Below, one piece after another: positions 1-7,616 of a stretch of 64,000 nucleotides of DNA (position 1 is the stretch's first letter; every line of letters starts with the position of its first letter). Both the position numbers and the translations under genes were made by a program. The notes under the pieces were generated by a model. The model was not told the DNA's origin. It worked only from the letters and a program-made list of their open reading frames with translations, and did no database searches. Source of the stretch: Rhodoferax sp. U2-2l (lineage in GTDB: Bacteria > Pseudomonadota > Gammaproteobacteria > Burkholderiales > Burkholderiaceae_C); the NCBI RefSeq assembly GCF_020594515.1, contig NZ_JAJCTH010000012.1, positions 62,001 through 126,000 on the forward strand. Direction: 5' to 3'.

Positions 1-1
1 T

Positions 2-592
2 TTCCAGGCCAACCTGGAAGCCTATGGCGGAGGCGCCACCGCAAGCTGGACCGCCTGGGTGGCCCCCGCCACAATCAATCCCGCCGACGCGGCCCAGCGC
101 GTGGGCATGCCGGAAGACGAGCTGCGCGAAGTCAACAACATCAAGGGCCGACTGCTCATCCGCGCTGGCTCAACCCTGCTGGTGCGCCGTTCCAGCAGCG
201 TGTTGCTGGATGTGAGCAACCATGTGGCGGACAACGGCCACCTGTCGCTGGCGCCCGAAGTGGTGCTGCGCAAAACCACCATCAAGGCCGGTAAAAAGGA
301 CACCGTGGTGGCTTTGGCCCGCCGCTACCGCCTCAACGTGGACGATGTCGCCCAGTGGAACAAGGTCAGCGCCTCCGCCGCCTTCAAGGCCGGGCAAAAA
401 GTGGTGGTGTATCTGCCCGCCCGGGCCAAAGCAACCCGCACCGCGCAGCGCGCTGGCAGCAAAGCCAGCAGCAAGGTGGCCAGCCGAGCCAGCAGCAAGA
501 AAACCGCCAAAGCGCCGGCCCGCAAAAAAGCGGTGACAGCCAAGCGCCAGACAGCGCCCGCCAAAAAGGCCGTGCGTGTGACCCAGCGTTAA
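2..592 (+). CDS. mltD: Membrane-bound lytic murein transglycosylase D-like, C-terminal part (5' end outside window)
   Basis: The reading frame is open from the first bases, so only the C-terminal 196 or so residues are present. They contain LysM-like peptidoglycan-binding repeats: one around 'VGMPEDELREVNNIKG' and a second starting 'TIKAGKKDTVVALARRYRL', the usual C-terminal layout of MltD, which cleaves glycan strands in the periplasm. The catalytic SLT domain is not in the window, so the name depends on the LysM arrangement and is inferred. The last 60 residues are a Lys/Ala/Arg/Ser-rich low-complexity tail (KASSKVASRASSKK, APARKKAVTAKR) that is not usual for MltD and could bind anionic cell-wall polymers or nucleic acid. 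The stop codon TAA is at 590-592. Confidence 0.72.
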   Translation, partial: FQANLEAYGGGATASWTAWVAPATINPADAAQRVGMPEDELREVNNIKGRLLIRAGSTLLVRRSSSVLLDVSNHVADNGHLSLAPEVVLRKTTIKAGKKDTVVALARRYRLNVDDVAQWNKVSASAAFKAGQKVVVYLPARAKATRTAQRAGSKASSKVASRASSKKTAKAPARKKAVTAKRQTAPAKKAVRVTQR

Positions 593-596
593 ACGC

Positions 597-1010
597 TCAG
601 CGGTACCCGGCAAACAAAATGACGATGTTGACGCCCAGAGCCAGCAGCCAGACCACGCTGCGCATGCTGGCCCGATTGGCCACATACAGCACGATATAAA
701 TCACGCGCAACAACACGAACAGCGCCGCCAGCACATCCAGTCGGGCCTGATCCGCCCCCAACTGGTGAGCAATCACCACCGCGCCAATGAAGAACGGCAG
801 CGCCTCAAAACTGTTGGCCTGCGCTGCGTTGGCGCGGGCGCGCCAGTCACCCTGGCGGGCCAACCAGGCGCGTGGATTGGCATTGTCAAAGCCGCCTTGT
901 GTCGGTGGCGTGGTGAAAGTGCCCCACTTGGCCATACCGGCAGACACAATCGGCAGCAGTGCGGCCACCAACACGCACCAATAGGCCAGGGTGAAGTGGG
1001 TGATGACCAT
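597..1010 (-). CDS. MAPEG family inner-membrane protein
   Basis: This 137-residue protein begins MVITHFTLAYWCVLVAALLP and has four hydrophobic segments, roughly at residues 5-25, 55-75, 80-100 and 110-130. The short motif NANPRAW followed by RANAAQANSFEALPFF is characteristic of the bacterial MAPEG family (membrane-associated eicosanoid/glutathione metabolism fold). The function of these bacterial members is mostly unknown. It lies 17 bp downstream of recR on the same strand and is probably co-transcribed with it. Its stop lies 4 bp from the convergent mltD stop. Confidence 0.8.
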   Translation of the reverse strand: MVITHFTLAYWCVLVAALLPIVSAGMAKWGTFTTPPTQGGFDNANPRAWLARQGDWRARANAAQANSFEALPFFIGAVVIAHQLGADQARLDVLAALFVLLRVIYIVLYVANRASMRSVVWLLALGVNIVILFAGYR

Positions 1011-1027
1011 GTAAAACCCTCGGTGTG

Positions 1028-1618
1028 TTAACGCCGGTCGACCAGCGCATGGGCGATGGTGCCCAAATCAACGTACTCCAGCTCACTGCCCACCGGCACC
1101 CCACGCGCCAGCCGCGTGAGCTGCAGGCCACGGCCCTTGAGCCCTTCACTGATCACATGCGCCGTGGCTTCGCCCTCGGCCGTGAAATTGGTGGCCAGAA
1201 TCACCTCAAACACGGTGCCGTCCAGCGCCCGGTCAAACAGTTTCTTCAGGCCAATATCTTTCGGGCCAATGCCGTCGAGCGGGCTGAGTTTGCCCATCAG
1301 CACAAAATACAGCCCCTTGTAGGCACCGGTACGCTCCAGCGCCGACTGGTCTGCCGGTGTTTCCACTACACACAGTTTGCTGGCGTCGCGCCGCTCGTCC
1401 AGGCAAGTGGCACAGATTTCCGCCTGGGTGAAGGTGTGGCAGCGCTCGCAATGCTGAATGGTCTGCGTGGCCTCGCTCAAAGCCCTGGCCAGCGACTGCG
1501 CTCCGGCCCGGTTGTGCTGCAACAGGTGAAACGCCATACGCTGCGCCGACTTCACCCCCACGCCCGGCAGGCAACGCAGTGATTGGATCAGCGCCTCAAG
1601 CGCGTTGGTGTCGGACAT
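1028..1618 (-). CDS. recR: Recombination mediator protein RecR
   Basis: RecR acts with RecF and RecO to load RecA on gapped DNA. The 196-residue protein shows the family order: a helix-hairpin-helix near residues 12-30 ([20 protein letters not shown]), a four-cysteine zinc finger at about 57-72 (CERC...CATC), and a Toprim domain with the '[12 protein letters not shown]' segment and '[15 protein letters not shown]'. I chose the start [12 protein letters not shown] because the longer open frame adds 19 residues that do not fit the family. It is the last informational gene of the dnaX-ybaB-recR cluster, a conserved bacterial order, but is separated from ybaB by about 220 bp holding a large palindrome. 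Confidence 0.95.
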   Translation of the reverse strand: MSDTNALEALIQSLRCLPGVGVKSAQRMAFHLLQHNRAGAQSLARALSEATQTIQHCERCHTFTQAEICATCLDERRDASKLCVVETPADQSALERTGAYKGLYFVLMGKLSPLDGIGPKDIGLKKLFDRALDGTVFEVILATNFTAEGEATAHVISEGLKGRGLQLTRLARGVPVGSELEYVDLGTIAHALVDRR

Positions 1619-1673
1619 GAAAGATAGAAGTTCCGAGTTTAAAAAAACAACAAACGCTGCGGGCGTAGCGAGC

Positions 1674-1764
1674 AAGCGTCAGCCTAGGCGGACGGAGCGC
1701 AGCAACCGGAACGTACTTCCTGTACGTGAGGATTGCGAGCACCGCCCAACGACGGATCACGCTG
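1674..1764. repeat. Large imperfect palindrome between recR and ybaB
   Basis: The 91-bp segment is symmetric about position 1719. The innermost arms ACGTAC (1711-1716) and GTACGT (1722-1727) pair perfectly around TTCCT. Outside them, the left arm (AGCGTCAGCC...GGACGGAGCGCAGCAACC) pairs with many mismatches to the right arm (GGATTGCGAGCACCGCC...GGATCACGCT). It could form a long cruciform or hairpin in the recR leader. It resembles dispersed palindromic elements of Comamonadaceae genomes, but whether it is repeated elsewhere cannot be seen here. Confidence 0.6.
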
Positions 1765-1836
1765 GCTCGGTAGCCTTTCAACATGTTGGGGACAGAGCTG
1801 GGTCGCTTCGCGTACCGCGGTCCGTCCCACAAGGTT

Positions 1837-2169
1837 TCAGAATGGGAACTTCAGGCCGCCAGGCAAACCGGGCATGCCCGCGGTGATCTTGCCCATTTTT
1901 TCGGTGGTGGTCTCTTCCACCTTGCGCACCGCCGCATTGAAGGCGGCGGCCACCAGGTCTTCCAGCATGTCTTTGTCGTCGGCCAGCAGGCTGGGGTCGA
2001 TGGTGACGCGGCGCACCTCATGTTTACAGGTCATGGTGACCTTGACCAGGCCCGCACCAGATTCACCGGTGACTTCGATGTTGCCCAGATCGTCCTGGGC
2101 TTTTTTCATGTTTTCCTGCATCGCCTGCGCTTGTTTCATCAAGCCGGCGAGTTGTCCTTTGTTGAACAT
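1837..2169 (-). CDS. ybaB: YbaB/EbfC nucleoid-associated protein
   Basis: The protein has 110 residues, the family's usual length, beginning [21 protein letters not shown]. The N-terminal helix is rich in Met/Gln, the middle carries '[27 protein letters not shown]', and the end is Gly/Pro-rich. YbaB dimers bind DNA and affect nucleoid structure and gene expression. The start is preceded by AAGGA about 8 bases upstream; a longer open frame to 2241 runs into dnaX and is unlikely. It starts 31 bp after the dnaX stop on the same strand, the conserved dnaX-ybaB-recR arrangement. Confidence 0.93.
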   Translation of the reverse strand: MFNKGQLAGLMKQAQAMQENMKKAQDDLGNIEVTGESGAGLVKVTMTCKHEVRRVTIDPSLLADDKDMLEDLVAAAFNAAVRKVEETTTEKMGKITAGMPGLPGGLKFPF

Positions 2170-2200
2170 GGGGTTTTCCTTGGGTTGGTTTTCAAAAAAG

Positions 2201-4138
2201 CTAGAGCGGTTTGATGCTGCCTGGGACAATTTTCGCCGCAAACTCGCGCATCATCGATTGCACAAACGGATCGTCAAAAACGATTTTTTCAGCCGCCAAC
2301 TGGCGCTCTGCGGCCGCTGCGGCGTTGCGTTTGGCCGGGCTGTCGGTCACACGGCCGACCTCGATGGCCAGGCGCACCGGGTGGCCGGCGGCGGCCAGCG
2401 CAGCCATTACACGGTCGCGGCTGCCAGGGTGGTTGAGCGACTCGCGCTCGACGCGCAGCAACCATTCGTCACTGTCGCGCGCCACCAGTTGCGACTGCAA
2501 GGCCAGCTCGCGCGCCATGGCGTTGATGGCCTCGGCCGCAATCAGCGCCTGCACGGTAGCGTGCCAGAAGTCGCCCTCGGGCGTGCCGTCGATGGCACGG
2601 GGTTTGTCAGCCGCGACCACATCACGCGGCGAGTCGGACTGCACACGGACCTGAAATGCTTCGATCGATGTAGCGGCCGACCCTTGCTCTGCGTGCGGTG
2701 GCGCCTGTTCTGGGCGATGGTCTTTGGCTGCCAACGCACCTTCTGGCGTCTCTTTGATGGCCAGATGCTGGCCGTGGGGCAAGGCGTGTCTGACCTGCGT
2801 GTCAGGGGTTGCGGGCACAACAGCCACAGGTGTCGGGGGCTGAATGGGTACTTGATCTTTGGCACCCAGCCTCTCGGCTGGCAGCGCTGCTGCGACCGCC
2901 GAAGCGGTGGCGCCCGCCAGCGACGTAGCCGCAGGTGGCGGCGCTGCAACAGCACTTGGCGGCGTCGACACACCGTCAGGCGCTACCGGAGGATGTTTCA
3001 GTGTTTTTTTTTCAGGCGCCGCTTGCAGCGGGTGGGCTGGTTTAAACGCCAGCAACCGCAGCAGCACCATGGTCAACGCGGCGTATTCGTCAGGCGCCAG
3101 GCCCAGTTCAGAACGGCCATGCAGGCAGATGCTGTAGAGCAACTGGGTTTCATCCATCGGCATCAGCACGGCCAGGCGTTGTAATTCGGCCTGTTCCGGG
3201 TCAGAGTCGTCGTCAGCAACCAAACCAGGCACGGCCTGCAGCACCGCCATGCGTTGCAACACGGCGCTCATTTCCTCCAGCGTGGACGCGGCACTCAGGC
3301 CATTCAAACGCAGTGCTTCCGAGGTGTCGACCACGGCTTTGCCGTCACCTTGCGCCAGCGCATCAATCAGGCGGAACACGTGGGAGCGGTCCACACTGCC
3401 CAGCATCTGGCGCACCGTGGCCTCGGCCAACGCGCCAGAACCAAAGGCAATCGCCTGGTCGGTCAGGCTCAGCGCATCACGCATGGAGCCGCGGGCGGCG
3501 CGCGCCAGCAGCCGCAGGGCCTGCACATCCGCCGCCACCTGTTCCACCTGCAGCACTTTTTGCAGGTGCTCGCGGATGGTTTCCGGGGCCATTGGGCGCA
3601 AATTAAATTGCAGACAGCGCGACAGCACCGTGACCGGCACTTTTTGCGGATCGGTGGTGGCCAGCACAAATTTGAGGTACTCGGGCGGCTCTTCCAGCGT
3701 TTTGAGCATCGCGTTGAAGGCGTGGCCGGTGAGCATGTGCACTTCGTCGATCATGAACACCTTGAAGCGGCCCTGCACCGGCTTGTACACCGCTTGCTCC
3801 AGCAGCGCCTGAACCTCGTCCACGCCCCGGTTGGAGGCCGCGTCCAGCTCGGTGTAGTCCACAAACCGGCCGCTATCAATATCCGTGCAGGCCTGACAGA
3901 CACCACATGGGCTGGCGGTGATGGTGCCGGTACCATCCACGCCCTGGCAATTGAGCGACTTGGCCAGAATGCGCGACACCGTGGTTTTGCCCACGCCACG
4001 CGTGCCGGTGAACATGTAGGCATGGTGCAGCCGCTGCGTGGTCAGCGCATTGGACAGCGCCTGCACCACGTGGTCCTGCCCCACCATCTCGGTGAAGTTG
4101 CGGGGGCGGTACTTGCGGGCGAGCACGAGGTAGGACAT
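2201..4138 (-). CDS. dnaX: DNA polymerase III subunits tau and gamma
   Basis: The clamp-loader ATPase has 645 residues in the full-length (tau) form. Visible are Walker A GTRGVGKT at residues 45-52, a zinc module with four cysteines at about 64-84 (ending CGVCQAC), Walker B/DExx '[12 protein letters not shown]' near 125 and the SRC motif 'VLSRCLQFN' near 173. The clamp-loader part ends around residue 370. A Pro/Ala-rich linker and a C-terminal domain (about 510-645), which would contact the polymerase and helicase, follow. At codons 376-379 a run of nine A residues (complement of 3004-3012) offers a slippage site: a -1 shift adds nine residues and stops at 2976-2978, giving a gamma-like product of about 387 residues. 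The start [12 protein letters not shown] is typical. Confidence 0.95.
   Translation of the reverse strand: MSYLVLARKYRPRNFTEMVGQDHVVQALSNALTTQRLHHAYMFTGTRGVGKTTVSRILAKSLNCQGVDGTGTITASPCGVCQACTDIDSGRFVDYTELDAASNRGVDEVQALLEQAVYKPVQGRFKVFMIDEVHMLTGHAFNAMLKTLEEPPEYLKFVLATTDPQKVPVTVLSRCLQFNLRPMAPETIREHLQKVLQVEQVAADVQALRLLARAARGSMRDALSLTDQAIAFGSGALAEATVRQMLGSVDRSHVFRLIDALAQGDGKAVVDTSEALRLNGLSAASTLEEMSAVLQRMAVLQAVPGLVADDDSDPEQAELQRLAVLMPMDETQLLYSICLHGRSELGLAPDEYAALTMVLLRLLAFKPAHPLQAAPEKKTLKHPPVAPDGVSTPPSAVAAPPPAATSLAGATASAVAAALPAERLGAKDQVPIQPPTPVAVVPATPDTQVRHALPHGQHLAIKETPEGALAAKDHRPEQAPPHAEQGSAATSIEAFQVRVQSDSPRDVVAADKPRAIDGTPEGDFWHATVQALIAAEAINAMARELALQSQLVARDSDEWLLRVERESLNHPGSRDRVMAALAAAGHPVRLAIEVGRVTDSPAKRNAAAAAERQLAAEKIVFDDPFVQSMMREFAAKIVPGSIKPL
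3004..3012 (-). promoter_or_regulatory. A9 slippage tract in dnaX (candidate programmed frameshift)
   Basis: On the coding strand the sequence reads GAA AAA AAA ACA at codons 376-379, with nine consecutive A residues. In the -1 frame translation continues for nine codons to TGA at 2978-2976; in the +1 frame it stops immediately (CAC TGA). Both alternative frames therefore end within ten codons of the end of the ATPase module. Escherichia coli (ribosomal, A6G) and Thermus thermophilus (transcriptional slippage on A9) make gamma by shifts at the equivalent place. Use of this site here is inferred. Confidence 0.6.
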
Positions 4139-4250
4139 CCAGCGATTCTAAAGGCCGGGCGTGGCGCTAGACTTCAGCTTGCCGGGCGGCAACGGCCCGC
4201 GCAGGCTTCGGCAAACCCCTCACGTGCATGTCAACAACAGGAGAAAATTG

Positions 4251-4589
4251 ATGGCTGGAAAATTTGAGATCACCCAGACAAAAAGCGGCAAGTTCATGTT
4301 CAATCTGAAAGCTGGCAACGGGCAAACCATCTTGACCAGCCAGCTCTACGACACCAAAGCCAGTGCCATCAGCGGCGCGGAGTCCTGCCAAAAGAATGGT
4401 GCCATCGGCGAACGTTTTGAGCGCGCCGCCTCCAAAGCCGACGAGCCCTACTTCAACCTGAAGGCCAGCAATGGCCAAGTGATTGGGCGCAGCGAGATGT
4501 ATACATCCGCAGCCTCCATGGAAAACGGCATCAAATCCGTCATGGCCCATGTGGCTGATGCGGTGATCAAAGACCTGACCGAGGTTTGA
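4251..4589 (+). CDS. yegP: YegP family protein (DUF1508 tandem repeat)
   Basis: The 112-residue protein holds two copies of the short DUF1508 beta-rich unit: 'KFEITQTKSGKFMFNLKAGNG' near the N-terminus and 'EPYFNLKASNGQVIGRSEMY' in the second half, each followed by a 'T.ASAISGAESCQKNG' or 'TSAASMENGIKSV' helix. The family is widespread in proteobacteria; its function is not established. The start follows AGGAG 7 bases upstream. It diverges from dnaX and is followed by the SRP RNA gene. Confidence 0.9.
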   Translation: MAGKFEITQTKSGKFMFNLKAGNGQTILTSQLYDTKASAISGAESCQKNGAIGERFERAASKADEPYFNLKASNGQVIGRSEMYTSAASMENGIKSVMAHVADAVIKDLTEV

Positions 4590-4594
4590 GGCTT

Positions 4595-4600
4595 TACAAT
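4595..4600 (+). promoter_or_regulatory. -10 element of the SRP RNA gene
   Basis: TACAAT is placed five bases before the first base of the closing stem, the right distance for initiation near G4605. No good -35 hexamer is visible at the matching distance, which falls inside the end of yegP. Confidence 0.5.
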
Positions 4601-4604
4601 CTGC

Positions 4605-4704
4605 GTTGACGGGCCTTCCCGCATGGTGAAGCGGCCAACCGGGTCAGGTGGGGAACCAAGCAGCCCTAACTGTGGAGCCAGTGCCGGGGTCAAGGCTCGT
4701 CAAC
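4605..4704 (+). ncRNA. ffs: Small signal recognition particle RNA (4.5S-type)
   Basis: The conserved SRP core is visible: the GGTCAGG segment at 4642-4648, GGAACCAAGCAGCC following it, and the complementary side GTGCCGGGGTCA at 4681-4692. The ends pair as GTTGACG-GCC (4605-4615) with GGC-CGTCAAC (4694-4704), closing a single long hairpin of about 100 nt. The RNA binds Ffh and targets nascent membrane proteins to FtsY. A -10-like TACAAT (4595-4600) lies just upstream of the first paired base. The length is that of the short bacterial form. Confidence 0.9.
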
Positions 4705-4717
4705 CTCATTCTTTCGT

Positions 4718-6340
4718 TCAGGCCGGGCTGGGCACGTTCCAGCTTTTGGTGACTTTGCCGGCACTATTCACACTCTCCAGCACCACACCAAAGCGCCACA
4801 GGTGCGCCACGTGTTTCAGTACTTCCAGCGTGCTGTCAGCCAAGGGGCGATCCTGATACTGGGTATGTCGCAGCGTCAGGCTGCGGTCACCACGCAGGTT
4901 GACCGCCCAGACCTGGATATTGGGCTCGCGTGCACCCAGATCGTATTGCCGTGACAGGGTTTGGCGCAGGCGCTGGTAACCTTCCGCGTCGTGGATGGCG
5001 CTCACCTCCAGTTCCGCTTTCGTCTGGTCATCGTGAATGGCAAACAGGCGCATCTCGCGCATCAGGTGCGGGCTGAGAAACTGGCCAATAAAACTCTCAT
5101 CCTTGAAATTGCGCATGGCGTGGTCCAGCGTGGGCAGCCAGGGCGTGCCCGCCATGTCGGGAAACCAGGCACGGTCTTCGTCGGTGGGGGTGTCGCAGAT
5201 GCGTTTGATGTCGATATACATCGCAAAGCCGAGCGCATAAGGATTGAGGCCGCTGTAACCCCGGTGATCCACCGGCGGCTGGTAGATCACATTGGTGTGG
5301 GAGGTCAGCCATTCCAGCATCATTCCGTTGGCCAGATGCCCGTCGTCATACATCGTGTTGAGCAGTTGGTGGTGCCAAAAAGTTGCCCACCCCTCGTTCA
5401 TGACCTGCGTCTGGCGCTGCGGATAGAAATACTGCGCCACCTTGCGAACAATGCGCACAATCTCGCGTTGCCAGGGTTCCAGCAGTGGCGAGTTTTTTTC
5501 GATGAAATACAAGAGGTTTTCCTGGGGTTCCTTCGGGAAGCGTTCGGCCACCTGCTGGCCGCCGGTCTTGTCTTCGCGCTGGGGCAAGGTGCGCCACAAC
5601 TCGTTGACCTGCTGCTGGGCGTAACGTTCACGTTCCTGGCGTTCGGCCACCTCTCGCGCCAGGGTGCGTTTGGCCGGGCGCAGATAACGGTCCACCCCAT
5701 AGTTGGCCAGGGCGTGACAGGAATCCAGCACGGCTTCGACCGTTTCCATGCCGTGACGTTCCTCACATTCACTCACGTACTGGCGGGCATAAACCAGGTA
5801 GTCGATGATGCTTGACGCGTCCGTCCACATGCGAAACAGGTAGTTGCCCTTGAAAAAACTGTTGTGCCCGTAGGCCGCGTGGGCGATCACCAGCGCCTGC
5901 ATCGCGGTGGTGTTTTCTTCCATGAGGTAACAAATACACGGGTTGGCGTTGATGACAATCTCGTAAGCCAGTCCCATGTTGCCGCGGCGGTAACGGCGCT
6001 CGGTGCTCAAAAACTCTTTGCCATAACTCCAGTGGCGGTAATTCACCGGCATGCCGACCGAGGCGTAGGCATCCATCATCTGCTCTGAGGAAATGATTTC
6101 CAGCTGAATGGGGTAGGTGTCCAGACCAAAACGCTCGGCCGTCTGGCGGATGACCTCGTGGTAGCGCTCGATCAGCTCAAACGTCCAATCGCTGGGGTCA
6201 GGCAGCGGTTGCGCTGCACGGGGTGGTGCGGGACATGGCGCCTGAAGCTGCACGCGCGGGCGACGATCACCCGTGGCCGGAACCCGCCAGAGGTTCTCAT
6301 AAGCGCGCCGCTCCATCACCGATGGCTCCACATGGTTCAT
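4718..6340 (-). CDS. ycgB: SpoVR family protein (YcgB-like)
   Basis: This protein of 540 residues matches the SpoVR family: 'DWTFELIERYHEVIRQTAERFGLDTYPIQLEIISSEQMM' near the N-terminus, 'NEGWATFWHH' in the middle and 'RHTQYQDRPL' near the C-terminus. The family's biochemical role is unknown; in enterobacteria it is coexpressed with the PrkA kinase under starvation. Its start codon overlaps the stop of yeaH by four bases (ATGA), so the three genes form one operon. The Pro/Ala/Arg-rich first 45 residues are variable, so an internal start cannot be excluded. Confidence 0.92.
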   Translation of the reverse strand: MNHVEPSVMERRAYENLWRVPATGDRRPRVQLQAPCPAPPRAAQPLPDPSDWTFELIERYHEVIRQTAERFGLDTYPIQLEIISSEQMMDAYASVGMPVNYRHWSYGKEFLSTERRYRRGNMGLAYEIVINANPCICYLMEENTTAMQALVIAHAAYGHNSFFKGNYLFRMWTDASSIIDYLVYARQYVSECEERHGMETVEAVLDSCHALANYGVDRYLRPAKRTLAREVAERQERERYAQQQVNELWRTLPQREDKTGGQQVAERFPKEPQENLLYFIEKNSPLLEPWQREIVRIVRKVAQYFYPQRQTQVMNEGWATFWHHQLLNTMYDDGHLANGMMLEWLTSHTNVIYQPPVDHRGYSGLNPYALGFAMYIDIKRICDTPTDEDRAWFPDMAGTPWLPTLDHAMRNFKDESFIGQFLSPHLMREMRLFAIHDDQTKAELEVSAIHDAEGYQRLRQTLSRQYDLGAREPNIQVWAVNLRGDRSLTLRHTQYQDRPLADSTLEVLKHVAHLWRFGVVLESVNSAGKVTKSWNVPSPA

Positions 6341-7602
6341 GTGTCCACACCCGCTTTCTTGAACAGGTCGTGAAAAACTGGATAGATCTCGTTGGCTTGG
6401 GTGACTTTGCGCATCGCAAAGTTGGCATGTTTTTCACGCAATTGTTCGTACTCAAGCCACAAGCTTTGCTCTTCCTGAGCCACCTGGAGGTAGGCGAAAT
6501 AACGCACCAGGGGCAGGATTTTTTGCGACAACAGGTCACGGCAGTTGCCACTGTCGTTGGTGAAGTTGTCGCCATCGCTGGCCTGCGCGCCGTAAATGTT
6601 CCACTGGTCACTGGGGTAACGCGCCAGCATGATCTGGTGCATCAACACCAGTGCACTGCTGACCACGGTGCCACCGCTCTCGGTGGCGTGGAAAAACTGT
6701 TCTTCGTCCACCTCCTGCGCCTGCGTGTGGTGGCGGATGAAAACGATGTCGATCTTCTCGTAGTGCCGGGTCAGAAAAATATACAGCAGGATAAAAAAGC
6801 GCTTGGCCAGGTCTTTGCGGTCCTCGTCCATGGAGCCGGAGACATCCATCACACAAAACATCACCGCTTTGCTGCAGGGCATCGGCGTTTTGACCCGGGC
6901 GCGAAACCGCAGGTCGATAGGGTCCAGAAACGGGATGCGTTTGAGCCGCCATTCCAGATGGGCGATCTCCTGGCGCAGTTGTCTCGTTTCTTCGCCCTCC
7001 TCCAGCCCCAACATCAGCAGCTCGCGCAAACGCGCGCGTTTGTCCATCAGTTTCTGCCGGTCCCCCTTGCCCATGGCGATCCGTCGGCCCAATGCCCCGC
7101 GCATCGACCGCACAATGGCCAGGTTGTTGGGTGTGCCGTCATGGGTGTAACCGGCGGTGTGCGATTGCCATTGCAGGTTGTCATCAATGACGGTGCGCAA
7201 CAAATTCGGCAGCGCCAGGTCATCAAAGAAGAGTTGCATGAACTCCTCCTTGCTCAGGGTAAAGACAAAGTTGTCTTCACCCTCCCCCGAATCGCTGGCG
7301 TGTGAGCCGCTGCCCGGACCACGTTTGGGGCGGGCAATGTGGTCGCCACGCAAATAATCTTTGTTGCCGGGGTGAACCGTGTCCTGGATGCCACCTTTGG
7401 CATGGTGAAAAACGGGCTCGCTGATGTCTTTTTTCGGGATGACGATGCTTTCACCCCGCTCGATGTCGCGGATGTCGCGGTCTGACACCGCGCGGCGCAC
7501 CGCCTCGCTGATCTGCTGTTTAAAACGCCGCAAAAACCGCTCCCGGTTGCCTACCGATTTGTTTTTACCGGCCAGTCTGCGGTCAATGATCTGGAGTGCC
7601 AT
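6337..7602 (-). CDS. yeaH: YeaH/YhbH family protein (DUF444)
   Basis: The protein has 421 residues from MALQIIDRRLAGKNKSVGNR, which is preceded by AGGA. The C-terminal half resembles a von Willebrand A-like fold with 'VMFCVMDVSGSMDEDRK', a MIDAS-type DxSxS metal site. The middle carries 'RGDHIARPKRGPGSGSH'. It belongs to the conserved prkA-yeaH-spoVR operon and begins 14 bp after the prkA stop. The family is linked to the PrkA kinase in the nitrogen-starvation response of Escherichia coli; its molecular activity is not known. Confidence 0.93.
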   Translation of the reverse strand: MALQIIDRRLAGKNKSVGNRERFLRRFKQQISEAVRRAVSDRDIRDIERGESIVIPKKDISEPVFHHAKGGIQDTVHPGNKDYLRGDHIARPKRGPGSGSHASDSGEGEDNFVFTLSKEEFMQLFFDDLALPNLLRTVIDDNLQWQSHTAGYTHDGTPNNLAIVRSMRGALGRRIAMGKGDRQKLMDKRARLRELLMLGLEEGEETRQLRQEIAHLEWRLKRIPFLDPIDLRFRARVKTPMPCSKAVMFCVMDVSGSMDEDRKDLAKRFFILLYIFLTRHYEKIDIVFIRHHTQAQEVDEEQFFHATESGGTVVSSALVLMHQIMLARYPSDQWNIYGAQASDGDNFTNDSGNCRDLLSQKILPLVRYFAYLQVAQEEQSLWLEYEQLREKHANFAMRKVTQANEIYPVFHDLFKKAGVDT

Positions 7603-7616
7603 ACCGATCCTGAACC

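Noticed and set aside
1733-3184. Plus-strand ORF of 483 residues opposite dnaX and ybaB
   Set aside because: It is antisense to well-supported genes and its sequence is Arg/Gln/His-rich, typical of the reverse frame of G+C-rich coding DNA.
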